A stretch of DNA of 64,000 bases from Dyella choica (GTDB lineage Bacteria > Pseudomonadota > Gammaproteobacteria > Xanthomonadales > Rhodanobacteraceae). The notes beneath the pieces are model-generated. The model searched no databases. It was given only the letters and a program-made list of their open reading frames with translations, and was not told the origin of the DNA. The stretch's first letter is position 1. Every line of letters starts with the position of its first letter. A program made the translations under genes and the position numbers. Shown in pieces: positions 17,330-25,667 of the stretch. Location: positions 62,001-126,000 of the forward strand of contig NZ_RYYV01000009.1 in assembly GCF_003977665.1 (NCBI RefSeq), read 5' to 3'.

Positions 17330-17833
17330 ATGGCTTGCGGCCTATTTGTGCTAAAAAAAATCCGAAAAATGCGGATATTTGTGATCTCTAATAAAAAGCA
17401 GATTTATTTTCGAATGACAGGTAGGGATTTCTGCACGACATCCGTCTTAGCTTAGTTTGCATTTATAAAAAGCTTCCACGCAGCATGACCAATTGCCGAT
17501 GAGTATGAGCTTTTCCGTCACCCTGTCACTAACCGACAGTCGCGCTGATTAAGTTTCAGCGCAAATCGTCACTCCGGCCAAAATGGAATGCCAAGGCAAG
17601 GACATCGAACGAAGTAGACAACGTGAAGCAAGCAGGCGGCTTGCGAAAGCGCTGACCCAGGGCAAGCCGGACAAGCCAGCTGCAAGCCGCGCCCGCCCCT
17701 GTTCGCGGGAAGGACAGGGGTGCAAAGACGAAGCACTAGGCAATAAGGCACAGACGCCCGGCAAACCCGGGCCAGTGCAGATGTTTGCGGCCGTCAAACC
17801 GGGCCCGCGTCCGCAATCATGGGAAATCTTGCG
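17330..17833. other. Intergenic region between receptor gene and pspA
   Basis: No convincing gene is present. The part at 17330-17480 is AT-rich compared with the rest of the window and probably holds further regulatory sites for the receptor gene. The part at 17580-17830 is GC-rich; open frames there have no recognisable product and extend antisense into pspA. It contains loosely paired CCCGGC/GCCCGGG segments but no T run. Confidence 0.5.
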
Positions 17834-18535
17834 TCAGGATTTGCCCAGCTCCGCCTTCAACTTTTCCAGCTCGGCGTCAACGCTGCTGTTCTTGCGCATG
17901 CTGTCGAGTTCCTTTTCAACACTGTTGCGGCGATCCAGCGGATCGTTCAGGATACCCGCCTTCAACAGGCCATCCATGGCATCGGCCTTGGCCTGCATGC
18001 CGGAGACCTTGTCTTCCGCACGGCGCATGGTATCGCCGACGTTGGAAAGATGGTCGCCCACCCCCGTCAGCGATTCGGTGACTTTCACCTGTGCCTGAGC
18101 CGCGGCGTAGCTGCTCTTCATGACTTCCTTTTGCGTGCGGAACTGCTCGATGCGGCCTTCCAACACCTTCTGGTAGCTGATCAGCTTATCCACCTGCGCC
18201 GAAATGTTGTCGTGCGCCTTGCTCAAGGTCTGCTGCTTATCCAACGCAGCCTGGCGAAGATGCAGCGCTTCGCGCGCCAGGTCTTCGCGGGACGACTGCA
18301 AAGCGAGACGCGCATTGTCCTGGGCCTGCTCGGCCTCCTGCCTGGCCTGATCCATCTGGCGCTCCAGCAGCTTCTGTTCGGTCACTACTTCGGCCAAATG
18401 CTGCTTGGTTTCCTGCAGACCGCTGATCATCTTCTCGTAGGACAGATCCAGCGTTTCGTTGGGATCTTCCAGTTTGTCCAGCAGCGCATGGGTTTTGGCC
18501 TGCAGGAGGTCGGCTACGCGTCCGAGGATACTCAT
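17834..18535 (-). CDS. pspA: PspA/IM30 family membrane-stress protein
   Basis: This 233-residue, almost fully helical protein begins MSILGRVADLLQAKTHALLD, followed by EDPNETLDLSYEKMISGLQE, the conserved first helices of the PspA/IM30 (ESCRT-III-like) family. Long coiled coils follow and the protein ends with ELEKLKAELGKS. PspA oligomers bind stressed inner membranes and limit proton leakage. No pspF, pspB or pspC is nearby. Instead it is the last gene of a unit with two YbjQ-domain proteins and a small orphan protein, 17 nt after its neighbour, so its control differs from the enterobacterial system. Confidence 0.95.
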   Translation of the reverse strand: MSILGRVADLLQAKTHALLDKLEDPNETLDLSYEKMISGLQETKQHLAEVVTEQKLLERQMDQARQEAEQAQDNARLALQSSREDLAREALHLRQAALDKQQTLSKAHDNISAQVDKLISYQKVLEGRIEQFRTQKEVMKSSYAAAQAQVKVTESLTGVGDHLSNVGDTMRRAEDKVSGMQAKADAMDGLLKAGILNDPLDRRNSVEKELDSMRKNSSVDAELEKLKAELGKS

Positions 18536-18552
18536 GGGTGTGCTCCGTAAGA

Positions 18553-19374
18553 TCAGTTGTTGACCGACAGGACCAGCTGCGGATCGGGAATGGTCGAGGC
18601 GTCGCGCTCGGTGGTGATCGGCGTGACTGCCGTACCCACCGCGAAGAATTCGATGATATGCGGCTGCCAGTTATGCGAGCCTTCGTGCAGGTCGACACCG
18701 ACCACGCCTTCGGCCTGCACCTGGATCGCCTCATGCTGCATGCGCTCCATGGCAATTTCGCGAGCATCGTAAAGGGCCTGCGAGTAGTTGGTCAGCTCAG
18801 TGTTGTTGCCGACGTTGCCGAGCGCCTTGAACATGCCCTGGTGCGCCACGTGATAGACGCAAGAGCCCATCACCATTTCGAGCGGACGATAACCGGCTTG
18901 CAGCAGCGTCCAGAAATCCTGGCCGGAAAGATCGGAGGTAAAAGGCTTGCCATTGTACCCCTTGAAGCCCGGATGTCCCTTGGCGTGGACCACGCCAGTG
19001 CCGATGGCGATGAATTCAAGGATCTTGTCGTCCCACTCCATGCGCTTGACGGTGAGTTCCACGCCCACGATACCGTCTGCGCCCATCCCTTCGGCCTCTG
19101 CGCGCATGCGCGACATCGCCAGCTCGCGAGCGTGATACATCGCTTGCGAAAGCACGTCCATTTCCTGGTTCTTGCTCCAGTTGGCGTACTGGATGCCCAG
19201 GTGGTAAATGCATGAGCCGACGCACAGGCCCACCGGCTCGAAGCCCGCCTTGCGCACCAGCAGGAATTCGTTGATCGAGAAATCCGAAGTAAAGATGCCG
19301 CCCGGATGCCCCTCGCTGCGCAGGCCCTTCAAGCGCTCCAAGGCGTGCTGGGGAATTGCCGTACCGTCACTCAT
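18553..19374 (-). CDS. Tandem YbjQ-domain protein (273 aa)
   Basis: Two YbjQ-like (PF01906, heavy-metal-binding fold) domains occur in tandem. The first, at about residues 28-130, has FEPVGLCVGSCIYHLG, ADGIVGVELTV and FIAIGTGVV. The second, at about 146-255, has YRPLEMVMGSCVYHVAHQG, AEGVVGVDLHE and EFFAVGTAVTPI. YbjQ proteins form pentamers, and metal binding is proposed but not well established. No signal peptide is present, so it is cytoplasmic. It overlaps the upstream YbjQ-like gene by 4 nt and lies 17 nt before pspA. The role is unknown, with a membrane-stress link inferred from context. Confidence 0.82.
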   Translation of the reverse strand: MSDGTAIPQHALERLKGLRSEGHPGGIFTSDFSINEFLLVRKAGFEPVGLCVGSCIYHLGIQYANWSKNQEMDVLSQAMYHARELAMSRMRAEAEGMGADGIVGVELTVKRMEWDDKILEFIAIGTGVVHAKGHPGFKGYNGKPFTSDLSGQDFWTLLQAGYRPLEMVMGSCVYHVAHQGMFKALGNVGNNTELTNYSQALYDAREIAMERMQHEAIQVQAEGVVGVDLHEGSHNWQPHIIEFFAVGTAVTPITTERDASTIPDPQLVLSVNN

Positions 19375-20318
19375 ATCGAACCCTCTTCCTGATTGGTGTC
19401 ATAAACGTTGTGGCTGCTGGGCCGCTGCTCGCACAGCGGCGACACGCCATCGCACATGTCGACGACGTGCCGGATATCGTGTGGCACCGAGCGGTAACGC
19501 TCGCCATCCACTACCGTTCCGATCACGATGTGCCGGCCGAGATAGCGCTCACTGTCGCCCTCTTCCGCTTTCAGCAACTGGCCGAAGTGGGTATGCGCCA
19601 ACACGCCGTTACCGGCTGCGTGAGCATCCTGTTTCAATTGAAGCAATGCCTGCTTGCGCACCCGCTCCCAGAAATTGCCCAGCGTGGTCAAGGGCTGATT
19701 GACCCAGCCGCCCTTGGCGTCCAGATTCCGCTGCCAGGAACCGAGCCATTCGTAGTGCGCGCCGATGGCAATGCCGGTCGGCACGATGCCTGCTTCGAGC
19801 AGCCGCATGAACTCCAGCGCGGAAACGGTGGCAACGACGGGCTCCGGATTGGGCGGCATGCCTTCGATGCGAACGGCCGTGCCGATCAGCGTGAAATCCA
19901 TGCTGGAGTCCAGCTCCATATCGATTTTCCGCATGCGGACATCGACGATCGCATTGGCGCCTGCGGCAGCGGCTTCCTGCTGCAATCTGCGCAAGGCCGT
20001 GTGCCATCCGGCGGCGTGCCCATTGGTCCAGGAGTAGCCGTAGTGGTACCAGCAAGTTCCGGAAACCATGGCGATGGGGCGCACGCGATAGCGATGCGTT
20101 TGCGCCAGCTCCGCCGGCGACATGGTGGCAATCCACGGCAATTTGCCGCTTCCGGCCTCGCCCAGGCGATGCTTTACGAACGCAGGCAGCCGATGGTGCT
20201 GCAGGGCACTTTCCCACTCGCTCGCCCGCTGCGCGGGATCGCCGGCAAAATCCTGCTGGGCAGGGCCGACTGGAGAGGCTGGAGGCGCACTTCCCTTGAA
20301 CCGATCGAACCAAGACAT
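19371..20318 (-). CDS. YbjQ-like two-domain protein (315 aa)
   Basis: After a short N-terminal region (MSWFDRFKGSAPP) two diverged YbjQ-like units can be seen. One, at about residues 78-153, has PIAMVSGTCWYHYGYSWTNG, ANAIVDVRMRKI and FTLIGTAVRI. The other, at about 160-280, has AGIVPTGIAIGAHYEWLGS, GNGVLAHTHFGQ and HIVIGTVVDG. The matches are weaker than in the next gene, with long insertions. It overlaps that gene by ATGA. It has no signal or membrane segment. Together the pair encodes four YbjQ-type domains in front of pspA. Confidence 0.75.
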   Translation of the reverse strand: MSWFDRFKGSAPPASPVGPAQQDFAGDPAQRASEWESALQHHRLPAFVKHRLGEAGSGKLPWIATMSPAELAQTHRYRVRPIAMVSGTCWYHYGYSWTNGHAAGWHTALRRLQQEAAAAGANAIVDVRMRKIDMELDSSMDFTLIGTAVRIEGMPPNPEPVVATVSALEFMRLLEAGIVPTGIAIGAHYEWLGSWQRNLDAKGGWVNQPLTTLGNFWERVRKQALLQLKQDAHAAGNGVLAHTHFGQLLKAEEGDSERYLGRHIVIGTVVDGERYRSVPHDIRHVVDMCDGVSPLCEQRPSSHNVYDTNQEEGSI

Positions 20319-20400
20319 CCGAAACCTCTGGCCTTATTCCATTACTCGTGGTCGAACGACGGCGCGACACCCCGGCGGGAACGCCGGACTTGCCTTTCCG

Positions 20401-20790
20401 TCAGGACATCAGGAAATCATGCAATACGTTCTGCGCCTGGCCGGCGTGCTCGGCCAGCAACTGAATATCGTGATGAAGCGCCGCGAGCCATACAGGAACC
20501 TCCATGTGCTCAGTACTCAACGTCACGCCATGCACCACCTTGCTGCGCTGGGTAGCCAGCCGGCTCTTTTGCAGATCGATGACATAAACGTGCTCATGCC
20601 CATCCACCGTGATCTTCCTGGCATGGCTGGCCTTGGAGAAGAAACCGTCCTTCTCCCGCTCCACCGCGACCCTTCCCGGAATGGCGCCTTCAAGCCGTAC
20701 GGCGAAAGCCTCCATGAATGCCTTCAGATCACCTTGCGCCTTGCGCAACCAGGCGGCATTCAAGTCGAAATCACTGGGTAACCCGCTCAA
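20401..20790 (-). CDS. Orphan 129-residue protein heading the PspA/YbjQ unit
   Basis: I do not recognise the family. I chose TTG 20790, preceded by AGGGA at good spacing and giving MSGLPSDFDLNAAWLRKAQG. The frame stays open to 21057 upstream but reads as low-quality Arg/Pro-rich sequence. The protein is mixed alpha/beta by inspection, with HARKITVDGHEHVYVIDL and a helical end (LAALHHDIQLLAEHAGQAQN). It has no signal peptide. It lies 82 nt before the two YbjQ genes on the same strand, so it probably belongs to the same operon. Confidence 0.65.
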   Translation of the reverse strand: MSGLPSDFDLNAAWLRKAQGDLKAFMEAFAVRLEGAIPGRVAVEREKDGFFSKASHARKITVDGHEHVYVIDLQKSRLATQRSKVVHGVTLSTEHMEVPVWLAALHHDIQLLAEHAGQAQNVLHDFLMS

Positions 20791-21299
20791 AGCCCTATCC
20801 CTGCAATACCCGCTCGCACCAGGATCGAGCCAGGCTGCGGCCCTCCGTGGTCCCTTGCGTCGCGTGGCTGGCGACGACACAGAATTAGCGTAGCACGGCG
20901 TCTTGCGCAAATGCATGCGCCTAGGGGCCAGCAAGCGTCGGAGCGGACCGCCGAAGTGGCTCAATGGGCAGTCCATGCTGGCTGCACCATCCATGAAATG
21001 AAAATCGGTTTGGTGCATGGCTGCGCATTTAGGTGGCCCGTGCACCTCTTGCCGCACTCAGACTTTCTCCTATACCGATGAACCGTGATCGACGTCACTC
21101 TCCTCCAAACACATCCCCTTCACGCTGCTGAACCATCCCGCACGATCTTGCTGCATAGCAGGATGACATCGGCAAATTCTGTCGCTCATTCTCTGCGCCA
21201 CTTCAAGGGTTCACCGATAACCGCACGCGCCACGCGCGTGCGCCAGGGGCATGTATTGCCTGACAAGCGCAAAAGGCGTTTTTCTTAGGGAGCGGATCA
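20791..21299. other. Intergenic region between the PspA unit and a receptor gene
   Basis: Divergent regulatory region: the PspA/YbjQ unit is read leftwards and the TonB-dependent receptor rightwards. No convincing gene, tRNA or strong palindrome was seen. Short frames here lack ribosome sites and known motifs. AGGGAGCGG at about 21288-21296 is the ribosome site of the receptor gene. Confidence 0.5.
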
Positions 21300-24227
21300 A
21301 TGAGTGGTCGCAAGTCACCGCGGAAGACGGTGAGCTTTACCGGTTTGCAGCGTAATCCGTTGATGGCGGCATGTGCGCTGGCGTTGATGATCAACTTGGT
21401 TGCGGTGGGCGTAAAGGCTCAGGACACTCAGGTTCAGCCGGATGCCAAGGCTAGCCCCCGGCAAAATTCTGCGCAGGCAGACAAACCGTCAGCCAAAACG
21501 CCAAAAGCCTCCGAGCAAGGCTCGGTACATAGCCTGGACAAGGTGGTTGTCACCGGTATCCGCGGCAGCATCGAGGCCGCACTGAAAGCCAAGCGAGATT
21601 CGAACGACATCGTCGAAGCGATTTCCGCCGAAGATATCGGCAAACTACCGGATGCGAGCATCGCCGAGAGCCTGTCCCGCCTATCCGGTCTGGCCACGCA
21701 GCGCGTGGACGGCCGCGCCAATGTCATTTCCATTCGCGGCTTCTCGCCCGATTTCACCGGCACCACGCTCAACGGACGCGAGCAAGCCACGATCGGCGAA
21801 AATCGTGGCGTGGAATACGACCAGTATCCGTCGGAGTTGATCAGCGGCGCGGTGGTGTACAAGACACCCGATGCAAGCGTGGTGGGGCAAGGACTCTCCG
21901 GAACGGTGGACTTGCACACCATTCGTCCGCTGGACATGCCCAAACGAGCTATTGCTGCCAACCTGCGCGGCGAGCTCACCACCAACGGCGTGCTCAATCC
22001 CGGCACAGGCGTGGGCGATTCGGGGCATCGCGCCAGCTTCTCGTATATCGATCAGTTTTTCGACCATACCCTAGGCCTGGCGATTGGTCTTGCCCAGCTC
22101 GACTCGCCGATCCAGGAGAAGCAGTACCAGTCCTGGTGGTGGAGCGTGGACAATGGGCCGGCCGGCATAAACCGCAATTGGGGCGGTCCGCATACGCCGG
22201 GCATGCCGGACAATGTGATCTCGCAGGAAGGCATGCAACTGCGCGCGCAATCGGAGAACCAGTTGCGCAACGGCCTGATGACCGTGCTGGAATGGGCGCC
22301 GGGCGACCACTACCACTCCACCCTGGACCTGTACTACTCCACGTTCAACGAGCGCAAATACAAGAACGGCGCACAGTGGTCGAGCAGTCCCTACAACAAC
22401 GTTTCCTATTCGGGCGTGGGCGTGACCCCGGCCCTGCCGTACCCCATCGTCACCTCAGGCACGGTCACCGGCATCCAGCCCATCCTGCAGAACGAATACA
22501 CCAAGGAGCATGACAAGCTGTTCGCCGCCGGCTGGAACAACCAGTACGACTTCGGCAACGGCTGGACGGCGATGGCCGACTTGTCGTACTCCAGCGCGAA
22601 AAAGGATCTACACGACGCGTATTTGTTCAGCGGCCTGCCAAGCAGCGGGACCACCAGCGTGCAGTTCAACTCCCCGGTCGGCAATGGCTATCCGGACTTC
22701 GCACCAGGCGTGAACCTCGCTGATCCCTCGGTCATCCGGTTCACCGACCCGGACAATTACGGCTACGACGGCCGCGAGGAGTTCGATCGCCAGAATGATC
22801 ACATCCGCGCTGTGCGACTGGAAGTGAGTCATCCGGTGGGCTGGATTTTCAGCGACGTGACGCTAGGCGTGAACTATTCGGACCGGAAGAAAACCAAGCA
22901 GGCCGATGTGTTTTTTGCGTGGCTCAACGGCAATGGTTCCGGCTCTATCTATCACCCGGGCTTCGGCGCACCGATCGATCCCAGCCTGCTGTACGGACCG
23001 ACGTCACTGGACTACGGCGGCATTCCCGGCATCCTGGACTACAACGTCCTGGACGCGCTGCAGGAGCAGTTCTACCTCACGCAACGCAATGGCCAATCCG
23101 ACTGGAGCCGCAATTACACGGTGGAGGAAAAAGTCCCGGTCGGCTACGTCAAATTCAATATCGACACCCAGCTTGGCGACGTACCGCTACGCGGTAATGT
23201 CGGTGTGCAATACGTGCACACTGATCAATCTTCGCGGGCCTTCCAGACCGATGGAAATACGCTGGTCGGCGGACTCACCGGCGGTATCAAATACCACAAT
23301 GTGCTGCCCAGTTTGAACCTGGTGGCACAGCTCAGTGAAGGTCAGTTCCTGCGTTTCGGCTTCGCCAAGACCATGGCACGCGGCCGCATCGACGATGAAA
23401 AAGTGGCAAGCTCCGCCAGCGTGGCGCTGGTCACCAATGGGCCTGGTGCCGGCCAGGTACTGTGGTCCGGCTCAGGCGGCAACCCGCAGTTGAAACCTTA
23501 CGTGGCGGTAGGCACCGATTTGTCGTGGGAGAAATATTTCGGCAAATCCAGCTACGTGGCCGTGGCGGTGTTCAACAAAAACCTGCTGAACTACATCTAT
23601 GACAAGACCGTCCTGGACTTCGACTTCGCCAAGGCTGGCTATGTCAACGACAACCCGTCGCTCCCCCCCACCAGCAACATCGGTTCGTTTACCCGTCCGC
23701 AGAACGGTACCGGCGGCAAGATGCGTGGCCTGGAGCTTTCCGGCGCACTGGAGGGCGGCCTGGCAACTCCGGCACTCGATGGCTTCGGTATCCAGGCCAA
23801 TTTCTCGCTCACCAACAGCACCCTCCCGGTAAGCGCGGTCTCCTCCATTCCCGGCAGCCCATCCACCCTGCCCGGCTTGTCGCGCAAGGTCGCAAACCTG
23901 GCACTGTATTACGAGAAATACGGCTGGTCCGCCCGCATTGCCGAACGCTATCGCTCATCCTTCACCGGCGAGGCGGTGGCGCTGTTCGACCAGCTTGGCT
24001 ACGACAAGATCCTGGCCAATAAGCAGACGGATCTGCAGCTTGAATACGATTTTCCCGAAGGACGCTGGAATGGCCTGTCGGTGTTGCTGCAGGTCTACAA
24101 CCTGACCGACTCGGCGGACATCACGCAGCAGATTTCCAAGCTGCCCAATAACGTGTCAGTGGCACGACCATTGGACTACGTCACCTGGGGGCGAACGATC
24201 ATGTTCGGGGTGAACTACAAGCTATAG
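21300..24227 (+). CDS. TonB-dependent receptor, TIGR01782 type
   Basis: This 975-residue receptor has a signal region (about residues 18-40), a Pro/Lys/Ala linker and the TonB-box zone LDKVVVTGIRGSI. The plug has the hallmark DIVEAISAEDIGKLPDASIA and ESLSRLSGLATQRVDGR, then INSIRGFSP-like VISIRGFSPDFTGTTLNGRE. The barrel ends GRTIMFGVNYKL. The DIGKLPDxS pattern marks the large Xanthomonas/Caulobacter group of receptors mostly linked to plant or algal oligosaccharides. The substrate is unknown and no glycosidase gene is adjacent. It is monocistronic by context. Confidence 0.95.
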   Translation: MSGRKSPRKTVSFTGLQRNPLMAACALALMINLVAVGVKAQDTQVQPDAKASPRQNSAQADKPSAKTPKASEQGSVHSLDKVVVTGIRGSIEAALKAKRDSNDIVEAISAEDIGKLPDASIAESLSRLSGLATQRVDGRANVISIRGFSPDFTGTTLNGREQATIGENRGVEYDQYPSELISGAVVYKTPDASVVGQGLSGTVDLHTIRPLDMPKRAIAANLRGELTTNGVLNPGTGVGDSGHRASFSYIDQFFDHTLGLAIGLAQLDSPIQEKQYQSWWWSVDNGPAGINRNWGGPHTPGMPDNVISQEGMQLRAQSENQLRNGLMTVLEWAPGDHYHSTLDLYYSTFNERKYKNGAQWSSSPYNNVSYSGVGVTPALPYPIVTSGTVTGIQPILQNEYTKEHDKLFAAGWNNQYDFGNGWTAMADLSYSSAKKDLHDAYLFSGLPSSGTTSVQFNSPVGNGYPDFAPGVNLADPSVIRFTDPDNYGYDGREEFDRQNDHIRAVRLEVSHPVGWIFSDVTLGVNYSDRKKTKQADVFFAWLNGNGSGSIYHPGFGAPIDPSLLYGPTSLDYGGIPGILDYNVLDALQEQFYLTQRNGQSDWSRNYTVEEKVPVGYVKFNIDTQLGDVPLRGNVGVQYVHTDQSSRAFQTDGNTLVGGLTGGIKYHNVLPSLNLVAQLSEGQFLRFGFAKTMARGRIDDEKVASSASVALVTNGPGAGQVLWSGSGGNPQLKPYVAVGTDLSWEKYFGKSSYVAVAVFNKNLLNYIYDKTVLDFDFAKAGYVNDNPSLPPTSNIGSFTRPQNGTGGKMRGLELSGALEGGLATPALDGFGIQANFSLTNSTLPVSAVSSIPGSPSTLPGLSRKVANLALYYEKYGWSARIAERYRSSFTGEAVALFDQLGYDKILANKQTDLQLEYDFPEGRWNGLSVLLQVYNLTDSADITQQISKLPNNVSVARPLDYVTWGRTIMFGVNYKL

Positions 24228-24361
24228 CTGCACGTGTAATGGTCAAATAAATGCGAAATCCGGGGCGGAGGTAGTTATCCGTCCCGGTTAGCGCCCAAGG
24301 CTACGCTCTGACCCATTGCTGTCAGAGAGTCGCGATGGCCTCCGATGCAGGCCGAAAGCCG

Positions 24362-24706
24362 TCACTTGCGGGCCTTTGGGGAAGAGGCCGATTTCTTCGG
24401 CTTTGGCACCGGCATAAGCGCGGCAGTCTCGAGAATGAGTTGGCGAATCAGATCGGATTCGTCGAGCAGCTCGTCGGCAACCGGATAGTCCTTGGCGCCA
24501 GGGTAAGGAGGTCGCCGGGGAAGCTTTGGCGCCAGCTTTGTTGCTGCCGCGGAGGGCTTGACGAAAAGACTGTTGTCGCACACGAAGGCGACGACCTTTC
24601 CATCTACGTACAAAGCGTACTCGCCAAACATCTTCTTATGGGTGAGGCGATCGCCCAACCCAATTTGTTCCGCCACGTAGTCCACGAAATCCTGGGTGGT
24701 TGCCAT
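24362..24706 (-). CDS. TfoX/Sxy N-terminal domain protein
   Basis: This 114-residue protein consists of the TfoX N-terminal domain alone: DFVDYVAEQIGLG, then KKMFGEYALYVDGKVVAFVC and DNSLFVKPS, followed by a Lys-rich tail. TfoX/Sxy proteins promote competence gene expression in some gammaproteobacteria, but short N-domain-only members are widespread and their role is unproven. The C-terminal helix-hairpin part of true Sxy is absent. A Lys/Ser tail (KPKKSASSPKARK) could bind nucleic acid. Confidence 0.85.
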   Translation of the reverse strand: MATTQDFVDYVAEQIGLGDRLTHKKMFGEYALYVDGKVVAFVCDNSLFVKPSAAATKLAPKLPRRPPYPGAKDYPVADELLDESDLIRQLILETAALMPVPKPKKSASSPKARK

Positions 24707-25004
24707 ACGGTGTCTCGGCTAATCCTTGAGTTGGGGCGCGCCCTGGCCCCGCTAATGCCACTTGAGTATACCTGCCCCGCCGGACGCTCCCGAGTGAGCC
24801 CGTCCTAGCCGAGGCACAGGTAAGGCTCTGCCTAGCTGCATGCCGTCCGGGCCCGACAATGCAAGCCAGATCTCAGCGCATGCGACCGGCTGATGCTCTA
24901 ATCGTCGGCCGATTTGGTGAGATCCACCTGTGAACGCCCTGCCCGATACCACCGCCACCCAATTTGTCCCGACATCCGCCCGCCCCAAAGGCCACGCGCT
25001 TGCC

Positions 25005-25400
25005 ATGTGGATTCGCCCAAAGACGTGGCTCGCCGTTGTGCTCCTGACTATCAGCTCCACGGCACTGTGCGCCCCACATGCCTCCCCTCATCTGTTTGGG
25101 GGAGTCCTCCATGCCCGTGGCCCGCATGGGGTTTACACCGAAATCCGGTTCGAACCACATCGCCTGGTGGCACAGGTGCATGAGCCTCACATGTGCGTCT
25201 TGCATGCTCATCTCGTTCACGGAGATCCGCACACCAGCCGCTACGCCATCGAGCCGCCTCGGGGTGGACGCTTCTGCGATGAGCTGGTCGACGGAGAAAT
25301 CGTGATCCATCCGCATTCGTCCAATGACGTGACAGCGGAATTCAGATCGGCGCGGATGGATTGGTCGGGAGAGTTTCGCCGCCACGCATCGGGTCGCTAA
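25005..25400 (+). CDS. Secreted His-rich orphan protein
   Basis: From ATG 25005 the product (131 residues) has a clear signal peptide, MWIRPKTWLAVVLLTISSTA ending near CAAP-like ALCAPHA. The mature part is rich in His (HEPHMCVLHAHLVHGDPHTS) with several Cys, suggesting metal binding, but no family is recognised. GTG 24930 is an alternative start that would put 25 residues before the signal. It stands alone between a divergent tfoX-like gene and the candidate Rsm RNA. Confidence 0.55.
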   Translation: MWIRPKTWLAVVLLTISSTALCAPHASPHLFGGVLHARGPHGVYTEIRFEPHRLVAQVHEPHMCVLHAHLVHGDPHTSRYAIEPPRGGRFCDELVDGEIVIHPHSSNDVTAEFRSARMDWSGEFRRHASGR

Positions 25401-25458
25401 CTGCTTGGGCGAGGCGGCGATCGGGAGGGAGGCCGCAGTGGCTGACGTCGGACGACCT

Positions 25459-25478
25459 TTGTAGGAATTCGCCTACAA
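25459..25478. promoter_or_regulatory. GacA-UAS-like palindrome
   Basis: TGTAGG-AATTCG-CCTACA (25460-25477), extended by one T/A pair on each side, is a perfect palindrome around a 6-nt centre. The GacA upstream activating sequence of rsmX/Y/Z promoters in Pseudomonas is TGTAAG-N6-CTTACA, so this site differs by one symmetrical base per half. It is centred about 65 bp before the inferred start of the GGA-rich RNA. GacA binding is inferred. Confidence 0.55.
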
Positions 25479-25498
25479 CTCAAAGGGGAGACGACTGA

Positions 25499-25527
25499 TT
25501 GCCCGACCCCAAGCATTCACAGAGAAT
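25499..25527 (+). promoter_or_regulatory. Putative promoter of the Rsm-like RNA
   Basis: TTGCCC (25499-25504) and GAGAAT (25522-25527) are separated by 17 bp, a weak sigma-70 match of the sort expected for an activator-dependent promoter. The predicted start is about 25534, exactly where ATGCCCC begins to pair with a distal GGGGCAT. Confidence 0.45.
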
Positions 25528-25533
25528 ACTCCC

Positions 25534-25667
25534 ATGCCCCGTGAGTCCCGCCGACGCATCGGCTGGTGGCACGGATGTCAGGGCGACAGGGATGTCGCGA
25601 TACGACGAGCGGGGCATCATCATGGATGATGGCGGATCCCAAGCCCCGGCAATGCCGGGGCTTTTCG
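25534..25667 (+). ncRNA. Candidate RsmY/RsmZ-like CsrA-titrating RNA
   Basis: No ORF with a ribosome site is evident here. The RNA would be about 134 nt, close to Pseudomonas RsmY/RsmZ. Four GGA motifs are seen: ACGGATGT (25571-25578), ACAGGGATGT (25586-25595), CATGGATG (25621-25628) and GCGGATCC (25632-25639). The second sits in the tetraloop of GCGACA-GGGA-TGTCGC and equals the CsrA/RsmA SELEX core. The third lies at the edge of the CATCAT/ATGATG hairpin loop. ATGCCCC at the 5' end pairs with GGGGCAT (25611-25617), closing a multi-hairpin domain. A terminator ends it. Confidence 0.62.
25641..25667 (+). terminator. Rho-independent terminator of the Rsm-like RNA
   Basis: AAGCCCCGGC-aat-GCCGGGGCTTTT forms a stem of about 9 bp, GC-rich, followed by TTTT and CG then TTTT. 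It faces the plus strand and no protein gene lies just upstream, which supports an independent short transcript. Confidence 0.88.

Noticed and set aside
17583-18098. 171-codon frame across the pspA 3' end
   Set aside because: Half of it is antisense to pspA and the remainder has no motif or ribosome site.
24362-24706. Full-length competence regulator Sxy
   Set aside because: Only the N-terminal TfoX domain is present, so a competence role is not claimed.
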